From Cervus elaphus (lineage: Eukaryota; Chordata; Mammalia; Artiodactyla; Cervidae): a stretch of DNA of 64,000 nt. The notes under the pieces were generated by a model that saw only the letters and a program-made list of their open reading frames with translations, did not search any database and was not told the DNA's origin. Position 1 is the stretch's first letter, and each line of letters starts with the position of its first letter. The stretch is taken from assembly GCF_910594005.1 (NCBI RefSeq), contig NC_057848.1:48377616-48441615 (forward strand). The letters run 5' to 3'. A program made the translations under genes and the position numbers. Below are positions 34,800-46,799 of this stretch, piece after piece.

Positions 34800-37700
34800 A
34801 AAGAGGAACAAATAATTGGTTCAAACTTAGATAGACTTTGAGATAACTCCAGAACAAACTGGTTGGAACTTTAAATGTGAAGTTCAGGATGGTAGTTTGG
34901 GCTCAAAATTTAGAGTCATCCGTATTTATATGTTAACCAATGCTACAGAAGTGAATACTATCATTTAGAGAAATCATGAAAAGTGAAAAGAGAAAAGTAA
35001 TACATCCCAAATTTTATTGGCAGTGCATTTCATCAATAAAAGTTTGGCTTCTATGCATGTGTATTATGGAATATATGGGTATATCAGTTTAGCTGTATAT
35101 GTGTATATTTTATAAATACATTTATTACAGATACCACCAAAATGTCAATATTAGAAAATTGAGGTAAGAATATATATGTGTATCCTAATATTAAGCATTC
35201 TAATATTTTCCATAGTCCAAAGCATCCTCTGTTGTACTCCCTCAAGTATGCACACCTCACTGTGGAAATCAACGGAGAATGAGAATAACAGTGGAAACCT
35301 GGAACCTTAAGGGATGAATAGGATATTATATGTAGGGAGGGCATCTTGAACAGTGGGAAAACACAAGAATAGAGTTGCTGGAGAATAGAACTCAAAAAAA
35401 GGAAGTAGCTAGAGTTTATGTGAAAGAATTTGATACAAGTTGGATTCTCAGTGTCAATGGGGAGCAGGGCAAGGGTTTAAGGTAGGGAATTAACATGATT
35501 CTGTTTACATTTAGTTCAAATCATTGGTGGTGGTAGGGATTAAAAAGGGCAAGATTAGAGGCAGGGAGACAGGATGAAAGATACAGAAAATAGATTTATG
35601 GAGATTAGTGAAGTGAATTAGGCATACTTCTGGAGAATGGATGGCTAAAGGATGACTTGATCACCAGTCTTCCCATATAAGATTTACAATGTGAAAGATT
35701 TTTGTCTAGTGTTTGATTACTATGAAAAAAAAAATGATAAGAGTGGGGAAGTTTCAGTTGGTTACCGAGCAAACTTTCTTGATCATCTGGTTGATAATTT
35801 ATATATTTAAATTCTTTATCTCTAGAAATTTTCATGAAGAGGATGACATTAGTGACTGACATGATAGGCAGATAACAAATGTCAGAAAGGTGTGGATGTG
35901 GGAATATTGAAGTTGTTTCTTTTAAAAATTTAGTGACAATTTTTAGATGAAGATTAGACTCAACTTGGGGGCTGCCAGTTTGTGTGAATTATGGTTTAGT
36001 CACTCACCCAGTTTTAGGAATGGATTTAGACCTGTTCTGAGAAGGTGATCAATGAAATAGCATGCACTTAATGACAATTTACTAGGTTCTGGATTAAAAA
36101 CAAACATTTACCATGCAATTTCTGCTCTTTAGGAGCTGATCATCTAGTTTGAGAAAATAGGACATATGTGTGGAAAAGTAATGATATGCAAGAAGTGCAA
36201 AGATAACTTATAAATAGCCTGTAAACTTGGTGATGCACCATATATAAAAATCTATGTGTTACTAGAAGTTTCCCTAATTATGTTGTTTCTGAGAAACTCA
36301 GGTCAACAGAAATGAATGCATTTTAAAATGTTTTTCCCCCTCACAGGTAAACCTGACATATCTAGTTCTGCTATGTAAAAGGGTAAAAAGTTTAGAAATG
36401 AACAACAACATTGCTAATTCTATTTGATAGTTTAAGAATTAAATTAACATTTACTTTAAATATTATTCATTTTGAGTACAAATGGTTTATAGATTCAGCA
36501 GAATAAAGATGTTGTAGAATAAATAATGGCTAGCAATTTATTTATTGTTCTGAAACAAGCATTTATAGTTGTTTACATTAATGTATGCTGAGAGATAGTG
36601 TAGTGTGGTGGAAAGAATATTGGACTGATAATTAAGACTTTTTTTCCAGCTTTACTTCTGCCCCTAATTAGTTTTATGATTATTCTGATTAAAATATTGT
36701 TATAGTAATACCAAGCTATTCTTTCTAAGGGATAACAAATTGGCTAAAATTATCATTACTCTAAGAAAAATATTGAGACTTGAAGGCCACTTAAATGGAA
36801 AACATGATAAATATAAAATAACACTGTTGAATGGCCTAAACAAAACACTTAAATAGAATTCAGCTAACAGGAATGTTTGTCATGATAGGCAATATGGCAC
36901 TTGGGTGAGTAAAGTCCACAATAATATGCAAGAACTTGATGTTCCTTTCACATCAGAAGCAGAGCTCCAGAAATGAGATATACAAACTTTCTTGAATATC
37001 ACAATTTTAAAAAAAGGCCACAAAAATAAGGAAGAAAGAGAAAGGGATAAAAACATTTATCAAGTACCTATATTTGTGAAAACTTTTCCTGTTTTCATGC
37101 AATCTTTATCCTATGAGGAAAATAATATAGATCAGTGTTTCCCAGTCCTGTCAGGTCATTATATTTATCTGGTACAATTGTTAAAAGTACAGATTCCTTG
37201 CCCTCAACTTACCTCCTGAATGATAATCAGGAGGAGGGGCCTAATATAATGTAACCCAGGTGATTCTTACAATAAGGCAATTTTAGAAAATACTTCTGCA
37301 GACTCAGTGTTAACAAAGGACATATCAAGAGACTTTTGGAAATTCTCAATATTGCAAATACCACTATAATAATTGTAATTTCCCACATAAAAGTTCTACT
37401 TTACTGGTTCAGATCCATCACTCTTTTAGAGTTTCTCATTTTCTCTTTTTCTTCATTTCTATCACCAACACAGGCCATTGGATATTTAGGGGTATTTTTC
37501 ACAAAGAAACAAAAGTTTTATCACTTCAAAGAGAGTTACCGAGAACATGAACAGAAAAGAGCTACAAGGACACACTGATGCTAGGCATATACTTCTCTAG
37601 ATAGACAAGTGGAAACTGCAATGTCTCACAGGTATACATGCTATGATTTGATCTAAGTTTTCGTGAATTTATAATATGATGTTTTCAAATGTGTGTTGAA

Positions 37701-38000
37701 TAAAACTCTGTGGAAGAGTGAGTCCATAGTACATCTGTCAAGTTGTCAGTTAACATCATAATCTTTTAGGTTAGTGAAATGCTAATTTGGAGGTTGTAAA
37801 ACCAAGAAAAGGCATTCTCTGTGAGATTATGCTAACTTTCTGTAATGTGAAAATTACAGAATTCAACCAGAGACTCTGAAAGACCACTTTTTAACATTTC
37901 TCTGGCTGAAATGAATTAGATGTGTCACACATGACTTTTAAAGGAGAGTGGGCAGGAAGGTGGTGTGTGAAAGTTCAGATGGTACACAGCACGAGGATTA
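34800..38000. other. 3.2 kb without recognised gene; weak L2 and MIR relics
   Basis: AT-rich DNA. About 36055-36215 resembles antisense L2 ('aatttactaggttctggatt', 'gctctttaggagctgatcat'), and 36590-36690 resembles sense MIR ('tagtgtggtggaaagaatat'). Frames of up to 103 codons have no recognisable domain. I see no exon-like or promoter-like signal. Confidence 0.45.
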
Positions 38001-38013
38001 TAATCCAAATTAT

Positions 38014-38234
38014 GTGCAGTGCCGTGCTGTCATTTCAGACGTGTCCGACTCTTTGCAACCCTATAGGCTATAGCCTACCAGGCTCTTCTGTCCATGGGAT
38101 TCTCCAGGCATGAATACTTGAATGGATTGCCATGCCCTCCTCCAGGAGATCTTTTCCAACCCAGGGATCAAACCCGAGTCTCCTGTAGCTCCTGCATTGC
38201 AGGCAGACTACCATCTGAGCCATCAGGAAAGCCC
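38014..38234 (-). mobile_element. Bov-tA SINE, antisense, with 12-bp TSD
   Basis: Antisense Bov-tA (gattctccaggcatgaatac ... tagctcctgcattgcaggca ... ctgagccatcaggaaagccc). aatccaaattat at 38002-38013 and 38235-38246. Confidence 0.93.
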
Positions 38235-38429
38235 AATCCAAATTATACCCAGGCTAATGGATTCCCAGTTTATCAGTTACCTCTATGGAATGGAACTGGG
38301 AATCTGTCTAATGTAGCCACTCAGGGCACCCAAGGACACTTTGTCACATTCATCTGTTTTATTTTTTTTTTATAGCACTTGCCATTCATATTTAATTTAT
38401 TGCTTATTTGTTTGTTGTCTATGCTGACC

Positions 38430-38585
38430 TCTCCCAAACCCAAAACAAGATGCAAGCTCCATGAAAGTACAGATTTTGGTTTTAGCTATTATTGTTTGTT
38501 GTGCTGAATCATCAGCTCCTAGCAAAAAAAACAAAAAAAACAAAAAGACACGTTAACTATTTGCTGAATGCATGAATGTCCTGAA
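38430..38585 (+). repeat. L2 LINE relic
   Basis: 'gatgcaagctccatgaaagt', 'acagattttggttttagcta' and 'ctatttgctgaatgcatgaa' follow the sense L2 3' end. An A-rich run (aaaaaaaacaaaaaaaacaa) interrupts it. Confidence 0.5.
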
Positions 38586-39015
38586 GACACCAATTTAGCA
38601 TACTACTGTGGCCAAAAGGTCAAGAAAATAAAAGGTATAATCATGGTGGAAATCAAACATAAAAAATACAACACTTTGTTTAGAAAATTAAAAAATTATC
38701 CCCATATCTAGAAGATGTGCTTGAACTGGGGAAATTCTAAATATAATTAATTGGGATGATTGAGGAACAAGGCTTCAAGAGTAGACTATGAGTATTAAAT
38801 AGTGTTGAAAAGCAGCTGCTTTAGTCTGATAAGACAGAAGCAGAAGGTTAGACACTGGAAGGGAAAAGATGAGTTTAGAACTGTTCATTGTATCTCCGTA
38901 TTTAACAACTAGGACTTGCCCTTTGGAATTCCTTCATTCTATACTTATGCATTGTGTAACACGTCATGTGCTAGATGCTAGAGACATGAAAATGAATAAA
39001 ATAGAATAATTAATC

Positions 39016-39165
39016 AGTTCAGTTCAGTTCAGTCGCTCAGTCATGTCTGACTCTCTGCGACCCCATGAACTGTAGCACACCAAGCCTCCCTGTCCATCAC
39101 CAACTCCCGGAGTTTACCCAAACTCATGTCCATTGAGCCGGTGATGCCATCCAACCATCTCATCC
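39016..39165 (-). mobile_element. BovA2/BovB 3' end fragment, antisense
   Basis: Begins cagttcagttcagttcagtc and stops after 'aaccatctcatcctc'. No RT portion. Confidence 0.88.
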
Positions 39166-39267
39166 TCATTGGCCCAGAAGATTTTTAGAAGATAAATTTA
39201 AAGGGGAATGTGTAACAGGTTGGGAGAACAGTTAGGAAGATGTTGTACTAGTCTAGGCAAATGATGA

Positions 39268-39481
39268 CAGTTGCCTTGGGTAATGTATCAATGGTAAAAA
39301 ATCTGCCTGCCAAGCGAGATGCAAGTTTGATCCCTTGGTCAGGAAGATGCCCTGGAGAAGGAAATGGCAACCCACTCCAGTATTCTTGTCTGGGAAATCT
39401 CATGGACAGAGAAACCTGGTGGGCTATGCTCCATGGGGTTGCAAAAGAGTCAGACATGACTTAGTGACTAAACAACAACAA
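39268..39481 (+). mobile_element. Bov-tA SINE
   Basis: Degraded head (aatggtaaaaaatctgcctg) followed by 'gagaaggaaatggcaaccca' and the BovA end with a caacaacaacaa tail. No certain target-site duplication. Confidence 0.88.
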
Positions 39482-39489
39482 CAAATGGT

Positions 39490-41800
39490 AGTATGGATGT
39501 TAAAGTGACGACAAACTCAAGGAATATTAAGGAGGATATAGCCACCAATTGGATAAAGGAGGAAGGAAGGAGAGGGGGGAGTATAGATGGCTTTAAAATG
39601 TCTAGTTTTGGTGACTGAGTAGATAATGATAATACATACCAAATAAATACAGAGGGAGGAGAAGATGTGAAATGGGATGTAGAGATAAGTTCAGCTGTGG
39701 TATTACAGTTTCTATAAGACATTTAGCACACAATTTAGTACAAGTCTTAAGCTTGAATGAATGATATAGGCTAGAAATACAGGTGTAGGAAATATAGATG
39801 TGTATGTAGGGAATATTTAAGAACTTGTGTTGAATTTGATCATCTGAAGAAAGGTGTAAAGTGAGAAGATGAGAGGAATGATAAGGACTCTGGGAAACAT
39901 CAGTATTTACTGAGAAAATGCCAGAAAAGGAAGCCACAAAAGAAAAAGAATGGTTAAAGATATACTAAATTAACTGAAGGTGTTTGCTGTCCTGGGGATC
40001 AAGAGTGAAGGATTTCAGGAAAGAGAGAATGATTATTGTTACCAAAATATGGTAGAGAGGCCCAGAAAAGTAAGGGTTAAAAAATCTCCCGTGGAGCTTA
40101 AAATTAAGTAGTTTTGCAACATCAGCTATGATAGTGAGTATATAATCCAGAGCCCAGGAAATCGAGGATTGAATAGAAAACTTAGAGGGTAATACTTAAC
40201 TTAGAGTTAATAGAAGGATGTTACCTTCATTTCTTTTACATAGACCAGGTAGAAGAACACTGGAGTTTCTAACTTCCAAGGTATGATACAGATTGAAAAA
40301 AAAAAAAAACCTCTTAATTTTTTCTAGTTAATTTTGTGATTTGAAGACACATGGTATTTATTAATAAAAGAAAGGTTGCTTGCAGTAGCATCATAAAACT
40401 GTGACATGCATAAACATAAAAGTCATTTCTTATGTTTTTATCATAATACTTAGCCATAGGACCATTTGTAGTGTTGTCTGAATTGATACCAAATGGGTGA
40501 TAACTCATGGGTTTATTTAGCCTATTGACACACTATAAGAGCAGGGATAGGAACACATGACTGCATCCTAATTTTCCTGCCAACTTAGAATGCAATCTCA
40601 AAAGGGTAATGCAATATTTTTAGCTCTCTCAAAAAGACTATTGAGAGGAAAACAACAGAAGCAAGACCACAGGGGTAGAGTAGGAAATAACTCACCTGGG
40701 AAGTAAAACACACTAAGCTTGCCACTAAAAATATGAACATTGATATCCTAAATTTGTGATCAAAAGCAATAGTATTCTATTACAGCCGTTTAAAATTAAT
40801 TGCTAATTCATATTAGTTATAGAGGGTCAGTACTCAACGTAGAACATCAGAAAGGAGTATTGCTTTAGTGGAATACTGGCAGCTATTCTAGCATATAACC
40901 AAACTTCTTTTTTAAACAAATGCTATGATTTGTAATTTTAACTATTTATAAGGCTTTTGGACAATGAAACATTATAAATGGCACTATATATCTGATTCTC
41001 AGATTATCTTGATTAGTCTAAGTCAAGTAGGTGAACCTGTGGCTGCATGAATCATGACATAAAGTTGTTACCTGGGGTGGATAGATACCCTATCCATCCC
41101 AGGGGATACCCTGGATGTGGGGATACACTATCCAGGATATGCTTCTCACCCCTGTAGATCAGATGCTCAATTTGATCAGGTGTCCAAACATTTACAATTT
41201 ATCACAGACTAGCTTATATTAGCTTAATTCAAAAGGGATCAATGTTTAAAATCGAGTGCTGATTTATTTGTTTACAACTATAAGCATAACTGTCAAGCAG
41301 ACTGCAATACTTAGGTTGATGATGAGGGTGTTCCCTCCATATCTTTATGTTAACCTGAAGTCCAAATATTATCAGGAAGCAATAGATGAACCTATACTGA
41401 GAACAACTGGAATAGGTCGGAAGATTTTCATAGAATTTTGTCATGGAATTCTATAGCCTGATGCCTCTGTCTCCAGTATAGAGACAGATCTGACCAGAGG
41501 ACCAGAATGTTACCATCCATTGGTTAGAACACCCTCTACATTGTACCGGTTTCAATGTCAATTTCAATTTTCACCCTCTGATTCCTGCTTTCCTATGTTT
41601 CAAATTGTCATTCCTCCTCATTTGATTCATTTTTAAAATGTGTTTAGGCTACCTAATAGGTTATAGGCAAGATTTGTTTTTGCTTTTGGATTGAAAGATT
41701 TTCTTTTAGTATGGCTTTTGCACATGTATCATCACATCTATCATGTATTGACTTTATTAGTTTGGGTCTCAGCATTCTGGGGAAATGTGTCCTGGCAGGC
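39490..41800. other. 2.3 kb without recognised gene or repeat
   Basis: AT-rich with an A13 run near 40297. About 41070-41135 has a local repeat of 'taccctatccatcccagggg' / 'taccctggatgtggggatac'. No domain is seen in any frame. Confidence 0.45.
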
Positions 41801-41804
41801 AGTA

Positions 41805-42045
41805 AAGTGTAATTTTAGGAACATGGGTTTTGTACTCAGACCAATCACCATATTAATTCTGGCTTTACCATACACTAGCTATGGGTCCTTGTAAAAATTA
41901 TTTAGCTTTCTTAAGCGCCAATTTCCTTATTTAAAAAACGGAGGTAGTACTGTTACTTGACTCACATAGTTGATAAAATAAAGCTCACAAGCTATGCACA
42001 GCACCTAGCACATAGTAAGTACTAAAAAGTTATCTATTATTTATG
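41805..42045 (+). repeat. MIR SINE
   Basis: Sense MIR: 'gtaattttaggaacatgggt', 'attctggctttaccatacac', 'tagctatgggtccttgtaaa', 'ccaatttccttatttaaaaa', 'agcacctagcacatagtaag'. Confidence 0.75.
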
Positions 42046-42049
42046 ACTA

Positions 42050-43890
42050 TATAAAAAACTCAGCAGAGAAACTTTTTATTAGCATCATCATTATTGTTTA
42101 TAATATAAATATGCAAAATACTATTGAAAAGATCATCAGCAAACAACTTTAGTTTTAGTTTAAATGGAATCATTTCTATCTTCACATAATAGCACCAATG
42201 ATTAGTGCCAATTTGGAAATTAGATCTGGTAATATTGATAATTGCTCATTACACCTGAGTGCTTTTTTATATAGCTAGCAAAACAATGCTCTTACTTATA
42301 ATATCTATTCAATACTTGGCAATTTGAACAGGTACAAGCATGAAAATGTTTTCATTTTCAGGGAAAACTGTTATCTGGTTATCTATATAGAAAAGTAGAT
42401 ACACACACTGAATGTAGCTTCTTAATATTTCAGCATCATACCTGAGTTTTTCATTTTATTATCATTTGTCTAATACTGACCTGAGAAGATATGATTATTA
42501 TTGTATATAAAATCATTTAACCTCATAATTATATCCTCTTAATATGTGTTTTCACTTTTTCTCTATATTCCAATTGTCTTATTTCTACCCTCCAACCACT
42601 TTCTCTTTCTGCTTTCATATACAGAATATGTTTTGTTTCTGATCAGAGGCAGATGATGCCTCAGCACCCAGAAGGCTACATAGATCCTGGAAATACCACA
42701 AATGCCATTACACACGTGGTACCTCCTTGGTGGTGTCAGATGTGTAGCTACAGCAAAGAGCATCCATGGAAATAGCTGAAATGTTGACGGCAGGTAGGTG
42801 GGAGACCAGGTGTCAGCTTCTAAAAACATAGTGGAGCAAAAGTACAAGAGACAGTTGTGTGAATTGAGCAAAGTAGTTCAACTGAATATGGGAGAATAGG
42901 ACGACCCGCTGCAAATCTTGGCCAAGCAGCTGATTGGTAAATAACAAAGAGACATCTTTTGTCACTTTCAGTTTCATTTTCTCCCTCACTATTCTCATCT
43001 AAAGTCTACCCATTGTTCAAGTTCCAGGTAAAGTCCTACCTTCTGCATGAAGATTTATTTAATAAGGATATGATGAAAGTGAAAATTAGCTTATACGTGT
43101 GTGTGTGTTCTTATTGCATCTTTGCAACAACTCTTTGAGGAAGTGGATCCTCAAAAATGGTAAGAAATTTGGCAAGCCATTTGTCCAACATAGTGTTGAT
43201 GAATTGAGAATTTGTAGGAAATGAGGCGCCTATTGAACATCTAAGAAAAGGTTTCTAGTTAGTTGATTAGTTAAATCTCAAGTTTGGGACACAGAGCAGA
43301 ACTGGATATAAAGTTTTGGAGCCTTTAGCAATTAATGATGGCAGTTAAGAACAAGAGAATAGATATGATGACACATAAAGACTGTCTAGAAGAAGGAAGG
43401 GTGCCTAAAATAAATAAGGGGTCTAAGAACAAAACTTGGAGAGACACCAGTATTTAAGGGCTGAATGGAAGCATAGCAGACAGCAAAAGGAAGCTAAGAA
43501 GGAGTAGCCAGAAAAGCAGAAGAAAAATCAGTAGAGTTTGATGTCACCAAAAAAAAGGAAGATTGAATATCAAAAAGGAAATGGTCAATAGACTTAAAGG
43601 TTACAGAAAAGTTATAAGCAACTTGATTAACAGAGGGGAGACGGCCACATGTGTTCCCCTTAGAATATTTTCTGTAGTTTTATGGGTATAAATTAAAGTA
43701 CAGGAAATGTATATAAGAACATTTTACAGGATAGAAGAAGCTTGGACATGCTCATACCATGATGGGGAAGAGCTAATAGAGAAGAAGAGGCTGAAATATA
43801 GGACAGTGGAGAGATTATGAGTGGATTTAACTTCCTGAGGAGATGGAAGAGGCCAAGATCCAAATCACAGGGGAAAGATGTAGGTATAAA
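42050..43890. other. 1.8 kb without recognised gene
   Basis: AT-rich, with a purine-rich part (43330-43890, many aga/gaa words). A weak antisense MIR-like stretch lies at about 43110-43200. No gene signal. Confidence 0.45.
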
Positions 43891-43902
43891 ACTGAGGAGA
43901 GA

Positions 43903-44237
43903 GGTTTCCTTGGTGGTCCAGTGGTTAAGAATTCACCTTGTAATGCAAGGGACACAGGTTCACTTCCTGATTCAGGAAGATCCCACATGCCAGGGAGCAA
44001 CTAAGCCTGTGTGCCATAACTACTGTGCCTGTGCTCTGGAGGCCAGGAGCCACAACTACCAAGCCCACATGTCCACTGAGTCTGTGCTCCACAACAAGAG
44101 AAGCTGCTGCAATGAGAAGCCCGTACACTGCAATGACGTGCAGCCCTCACTCGCTACAATTAGAGAAAAGAGCCACACAGCAATGAAGACTCAGCACAGC
44201 CATAAATAAATAAATAAATCTTAAAAAAAATAAGATC
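43903..44237 (+). mobile_element. Long tRNA-derived ruminant SINE (ART2A-like)
   Basis: Head ggtttccttggtggtccagt, body 'ggagcaactaagcctgtgtg ... tccacaacaagagaagctgc ... caatgaagactcagcacagc', tail (aaat)n. gaggagaga occurs at 43894-43902 and 44238-44246. Confidence 0.9.
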
Positions 44238-44564
44238 GAGGAGAGAAAATTCTTCTGTGAGAGCAAGTGAGGTGGGAAATAATGCAGGAGACTTGGGGAG
44301 AGGATGGCAACTAAGAAGTATAAGAGAAGGAGCTAAGCAAAGATAACTCCCTTCCACACAATCCAGAATGGAAAACCCCTCTACATAGCTTTTGGTGCCC
44401 CCAGAAGCCCTTAGAAATATTCTAGAGGCAACATATTCACTATGATTCACTTTTACCATACTTGCTCACGAACACTGTCTGATCATTCATTAGAGTGCTT
44501 AATGCTAAAATTTGAAATGTTCTTCCCTCTTCTTCATTGAATCAGGTTACTTATCTCAGTGTGG

Positions 44565-44945
44565 CTTCCTATTTTTTTTTAAAAATTATTTATTTCTAAT
44601 TGGAGGATAATTGCTTTACAATATTGTGTTGGTTTCTGCTATACATGAACATCAATCAGCCACAGGCATACATATGTCCCCTCCCTCTTGAAACTCCCTC
44701 CCACCTCTATCCTATCCCTTTAGGTTGTCATAGAGTCCTGGGCTTAGCTCCCTGCATCATACAGCAAATTCCCACTGTCTATCTATTTTACATATGTTAA
44801 TGTATACATTTCACTGCTACTCTCTCTATTCATCCCACCCTCTCTGTCCGCCACTCTGTTCACAAGTCTGTTCTCTATGTCTGGATCTATTTTCCCAGAA
44901 CATCTTGGTCTGGCTTCCCATTCCTCCTTATCCACTCAGCCATAA
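44565..44945 (-). repeat. L1-type 3' UTR, antisense
   Basis: Starts with a T-run and 'aattggaggataattgcttt', 'acaatattgtgttggtttct', then 'tgtctatctattttacatat'. This is the reverse orientation of the L1 tails at 12500 and 21240. Confidence 0.6.
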
Positions 44946-44959
44946 TTCCAGTGCCCCTC

Positions 44960-45340
44960 ATGATGCTTTTGAACTGTGGTGTTGAAGAAGACTCTTGAGA
45001 GTCCCTTAGACTGTAAGGAGATCAAACCAGTCCATTCTAAAGGAAATCAGTCCTGAATATTCATTGGAAGGACTGATACTGAAGCTGAAACTCCAATACT
45101 TTGGCCACCTGATGCAAAGAATTGACTCATTAAAAAGACCCTGATGCTGGGAAAGATTGCAGGCAGGAGGAGAAGAGAACGACAGAGGATGAGACTGTTA
45201 GGTGGCATCACCGACTTGGTGGACATGAGTTTGAGCAAGCTACGGGAGTTGGTGATAAACAGGGAAGCCTGGCGTGCTGCAGTTCATGGGGTCCCAAAGA
45301 GTTGGACACAACTGAGTGACTGAACTGAACATAACTGATG
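44960..45340 (+). mobile_element. BovB 3' fragment
   Basis: Sense BovB 3' end from 'atgcttttgaactgtggtgt' to the 'gtgactgaactgaacataac' tail. The coding remnant is broken. Confidence 0.92.
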
Positions 45341-45345
45341 GCCAA

Positions 45346-45418
45346 ACTGTTTTCCTTTCTTCCTTCTAGGTTCTTTGGCTGGTCTAATAATTAAATTGAC
45401 ATAAGATACAGTAATAGT
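45346..45418 (-). mobile_element. Antisense LTR family A, copy 4, left end
   Basis: 'ccttctaggttctttggctg' and 'ttgacataagatacagtaat' match the left part of copies 1-3. The copy is interrupted by a solo LTR at about 45419-45916, continues to 46126, is interrupted again by a provirus, and ends at about 56790. Confidence 0.65.
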
Positions 45419-45916
45419 CATGCAGGGAGGAAGTCAATCCTGACTTGATGTTGGAAACTGTTTCTTTGACTTGTTTCTATTACAATCATACTCAATGGCT
45501 TGCCTGGAGGACCCTGCCCCTCTGCTTGACTGTAAACTAAAGTGCTTTTGTTCAGCTCATGGAGAGATAGTTTGTCCCTACCTACCTGTGAATTGAAGAG
45601 ATTAACACACCCCTTCTGAAGGCAGGACATTCCCTTGGAGATGTTTTTCAAGACTGAAGACTGTTTCACTTTACTTCCCCACTGCATCTCCCTCTCTATT
45701 CTGCCTTTTGATTTTCATACCTCGTTGCTTCCGTCTCTCTGATCTATAAAAGAACCTAGCACCCAGACCCCAATAAGATGGTTCTTGTGAGGCACTAGCC
45801 TAACATCTTCTTGGTCTGCTGGCTCCCTGATTAAAGTCTCTTCCTGCCTCAACGCCTCATCTCTGACTCTTTGAACTATTCTGTGGCTAGCAGAGCGAGC
45901 TTAGACTCAGTAACAA
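45419..45916 (+). mobile_element. Solo LTR nested in family A copy 4
   Basis: Runs from tgcagggaggaagtcaatcc to gcttagactcagtaaca, so TG...CA at the ends. It has a TATA-type box (gatctataaaagaacctagc, about 45741-45760) and a downstream attaaag poly(A)-type signal (about 45831), the usual LTR promoter/terminator order. The tetramer atag occurs close to both ends, but not in the exact arrangement of a duplication. Confidence 0.6.
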
Positions 45917-46126
45917 TAGGAGGAAAACCATTTAGTTTTTTATATATGAGAGTCCCCCAAAATATGAGACGAATAAGTGGCCAAAGCAGGGAGTTTTTAT
46001 ACCTGTCAGGCAGAAAAACAGTGCATTCATGAAGAATTTACAAGACAAAAAATTTGCATTTGGGGTAGTAAATTAGTGAAGTAACTGTTTATACAGCCTT
46101 TTTGGCCCTAAATTCCCCATTTCTGG
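45917..46126 (-). mobile_element. Antisense LTR family A, copy 4, middle part
   Basis: 'aaccatttagttttttatat', 'gagtcccccaaaatatgaga' correspond, diverged, to the 'aagtttaataacatgtatac / gacagggacccaggaaaact' block of copy 3. It ends with ctgg at 46123-46126, immediately before the provirus. Confidence 0.5.
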
Positions 46127-46532
46127 TGTGAAAATGAATAAAGGAAAACCTCATTCAAAATGGAATTGGGAAATCCTCAAGGGGGAGCTCTCACACACAC
46201 CAGTTGTCACAATCTTTACACAGAAAGAAGCTTAATTTACATACCCCAGCCGGAAGATGAAAGATTTTCTCCTTGCTTAGCAACAACCTAGGCAATGAGA
46301 AGCCTCTGCTGCCACAACTCAGAACTCTTGCCCTCCTCCAATGAACCTTGTCTAAAAATAGCCCCTCCCAACTTTTCCCTTTCCTCTGTAAAAGGTGCTC
46401 CTCTTCTTTTTCTCTGGACTTGCCTATGGTTTTCCATAGCTTGCATATCCTGAACTGCAATTCTGTTGCCATTCTTAAATAAACTTGATTTCACCAGTTA
46501 AACCACTTAACTTTTTGTTTTAAAGGTTGGTA
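46127..46532 (+). repeat. 5' LTR of the class I provirus
   Basis: Begins tgtgaaaatgaataaaggaa and pairs with the 3' LTR at 56232 (tgtaaaaatcaaaaaaggaa). Shared blocks include 'gaagatgaaagattttctcc', 'ctggacttgcctatggtttt', 'catatcctgaactgcaattc' and an aataaac poly(A) signal at about 46480. Confidence 0.85.
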
Positions 46533-46536
46533 TTAC

Positions 46537-46554
46537 TTGGTGTCAGAAAAATAG
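46537..46554 (+). other. Candidate primer-binding site
   Basis: ttggtgtcagaaaaatag lies just after the 5' LTR, where a tRNA primer-binding site is expected. The tggtg start fits class I elements; the rest is too mutated to name the tRNA with confidence. Confidence 0.4.
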
Positions 46555-46718
46555 AAGGTGATGAACCCTTGAGGAACTGGAACAGTATGCTGTACCCACT
46601 TGAGCCCCTTGTGCTGTTAACATCTATGAGTTGTCTTCTTCTTTCTGGTCTGGCAAGTCTCTTAGATTTGATCTCCTTCCTTTTGACTGAACTCTCTAAC
46701 TTTTGTTAAGATCTGCTG

Positions 46719-46752
<34 letters not shown>
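46719..46752. repeat. (TG)n microsatellite
   Basis: About 15 TG units in the untranslated leader/gag region of the provirus. Likely length-polymorphic. Confidence 0.9.
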
Positions 46753-46799
46753 TGTCATTGCCCTTTTGGTGAGTACTGATTTGTTTTCTTAATCTCTGA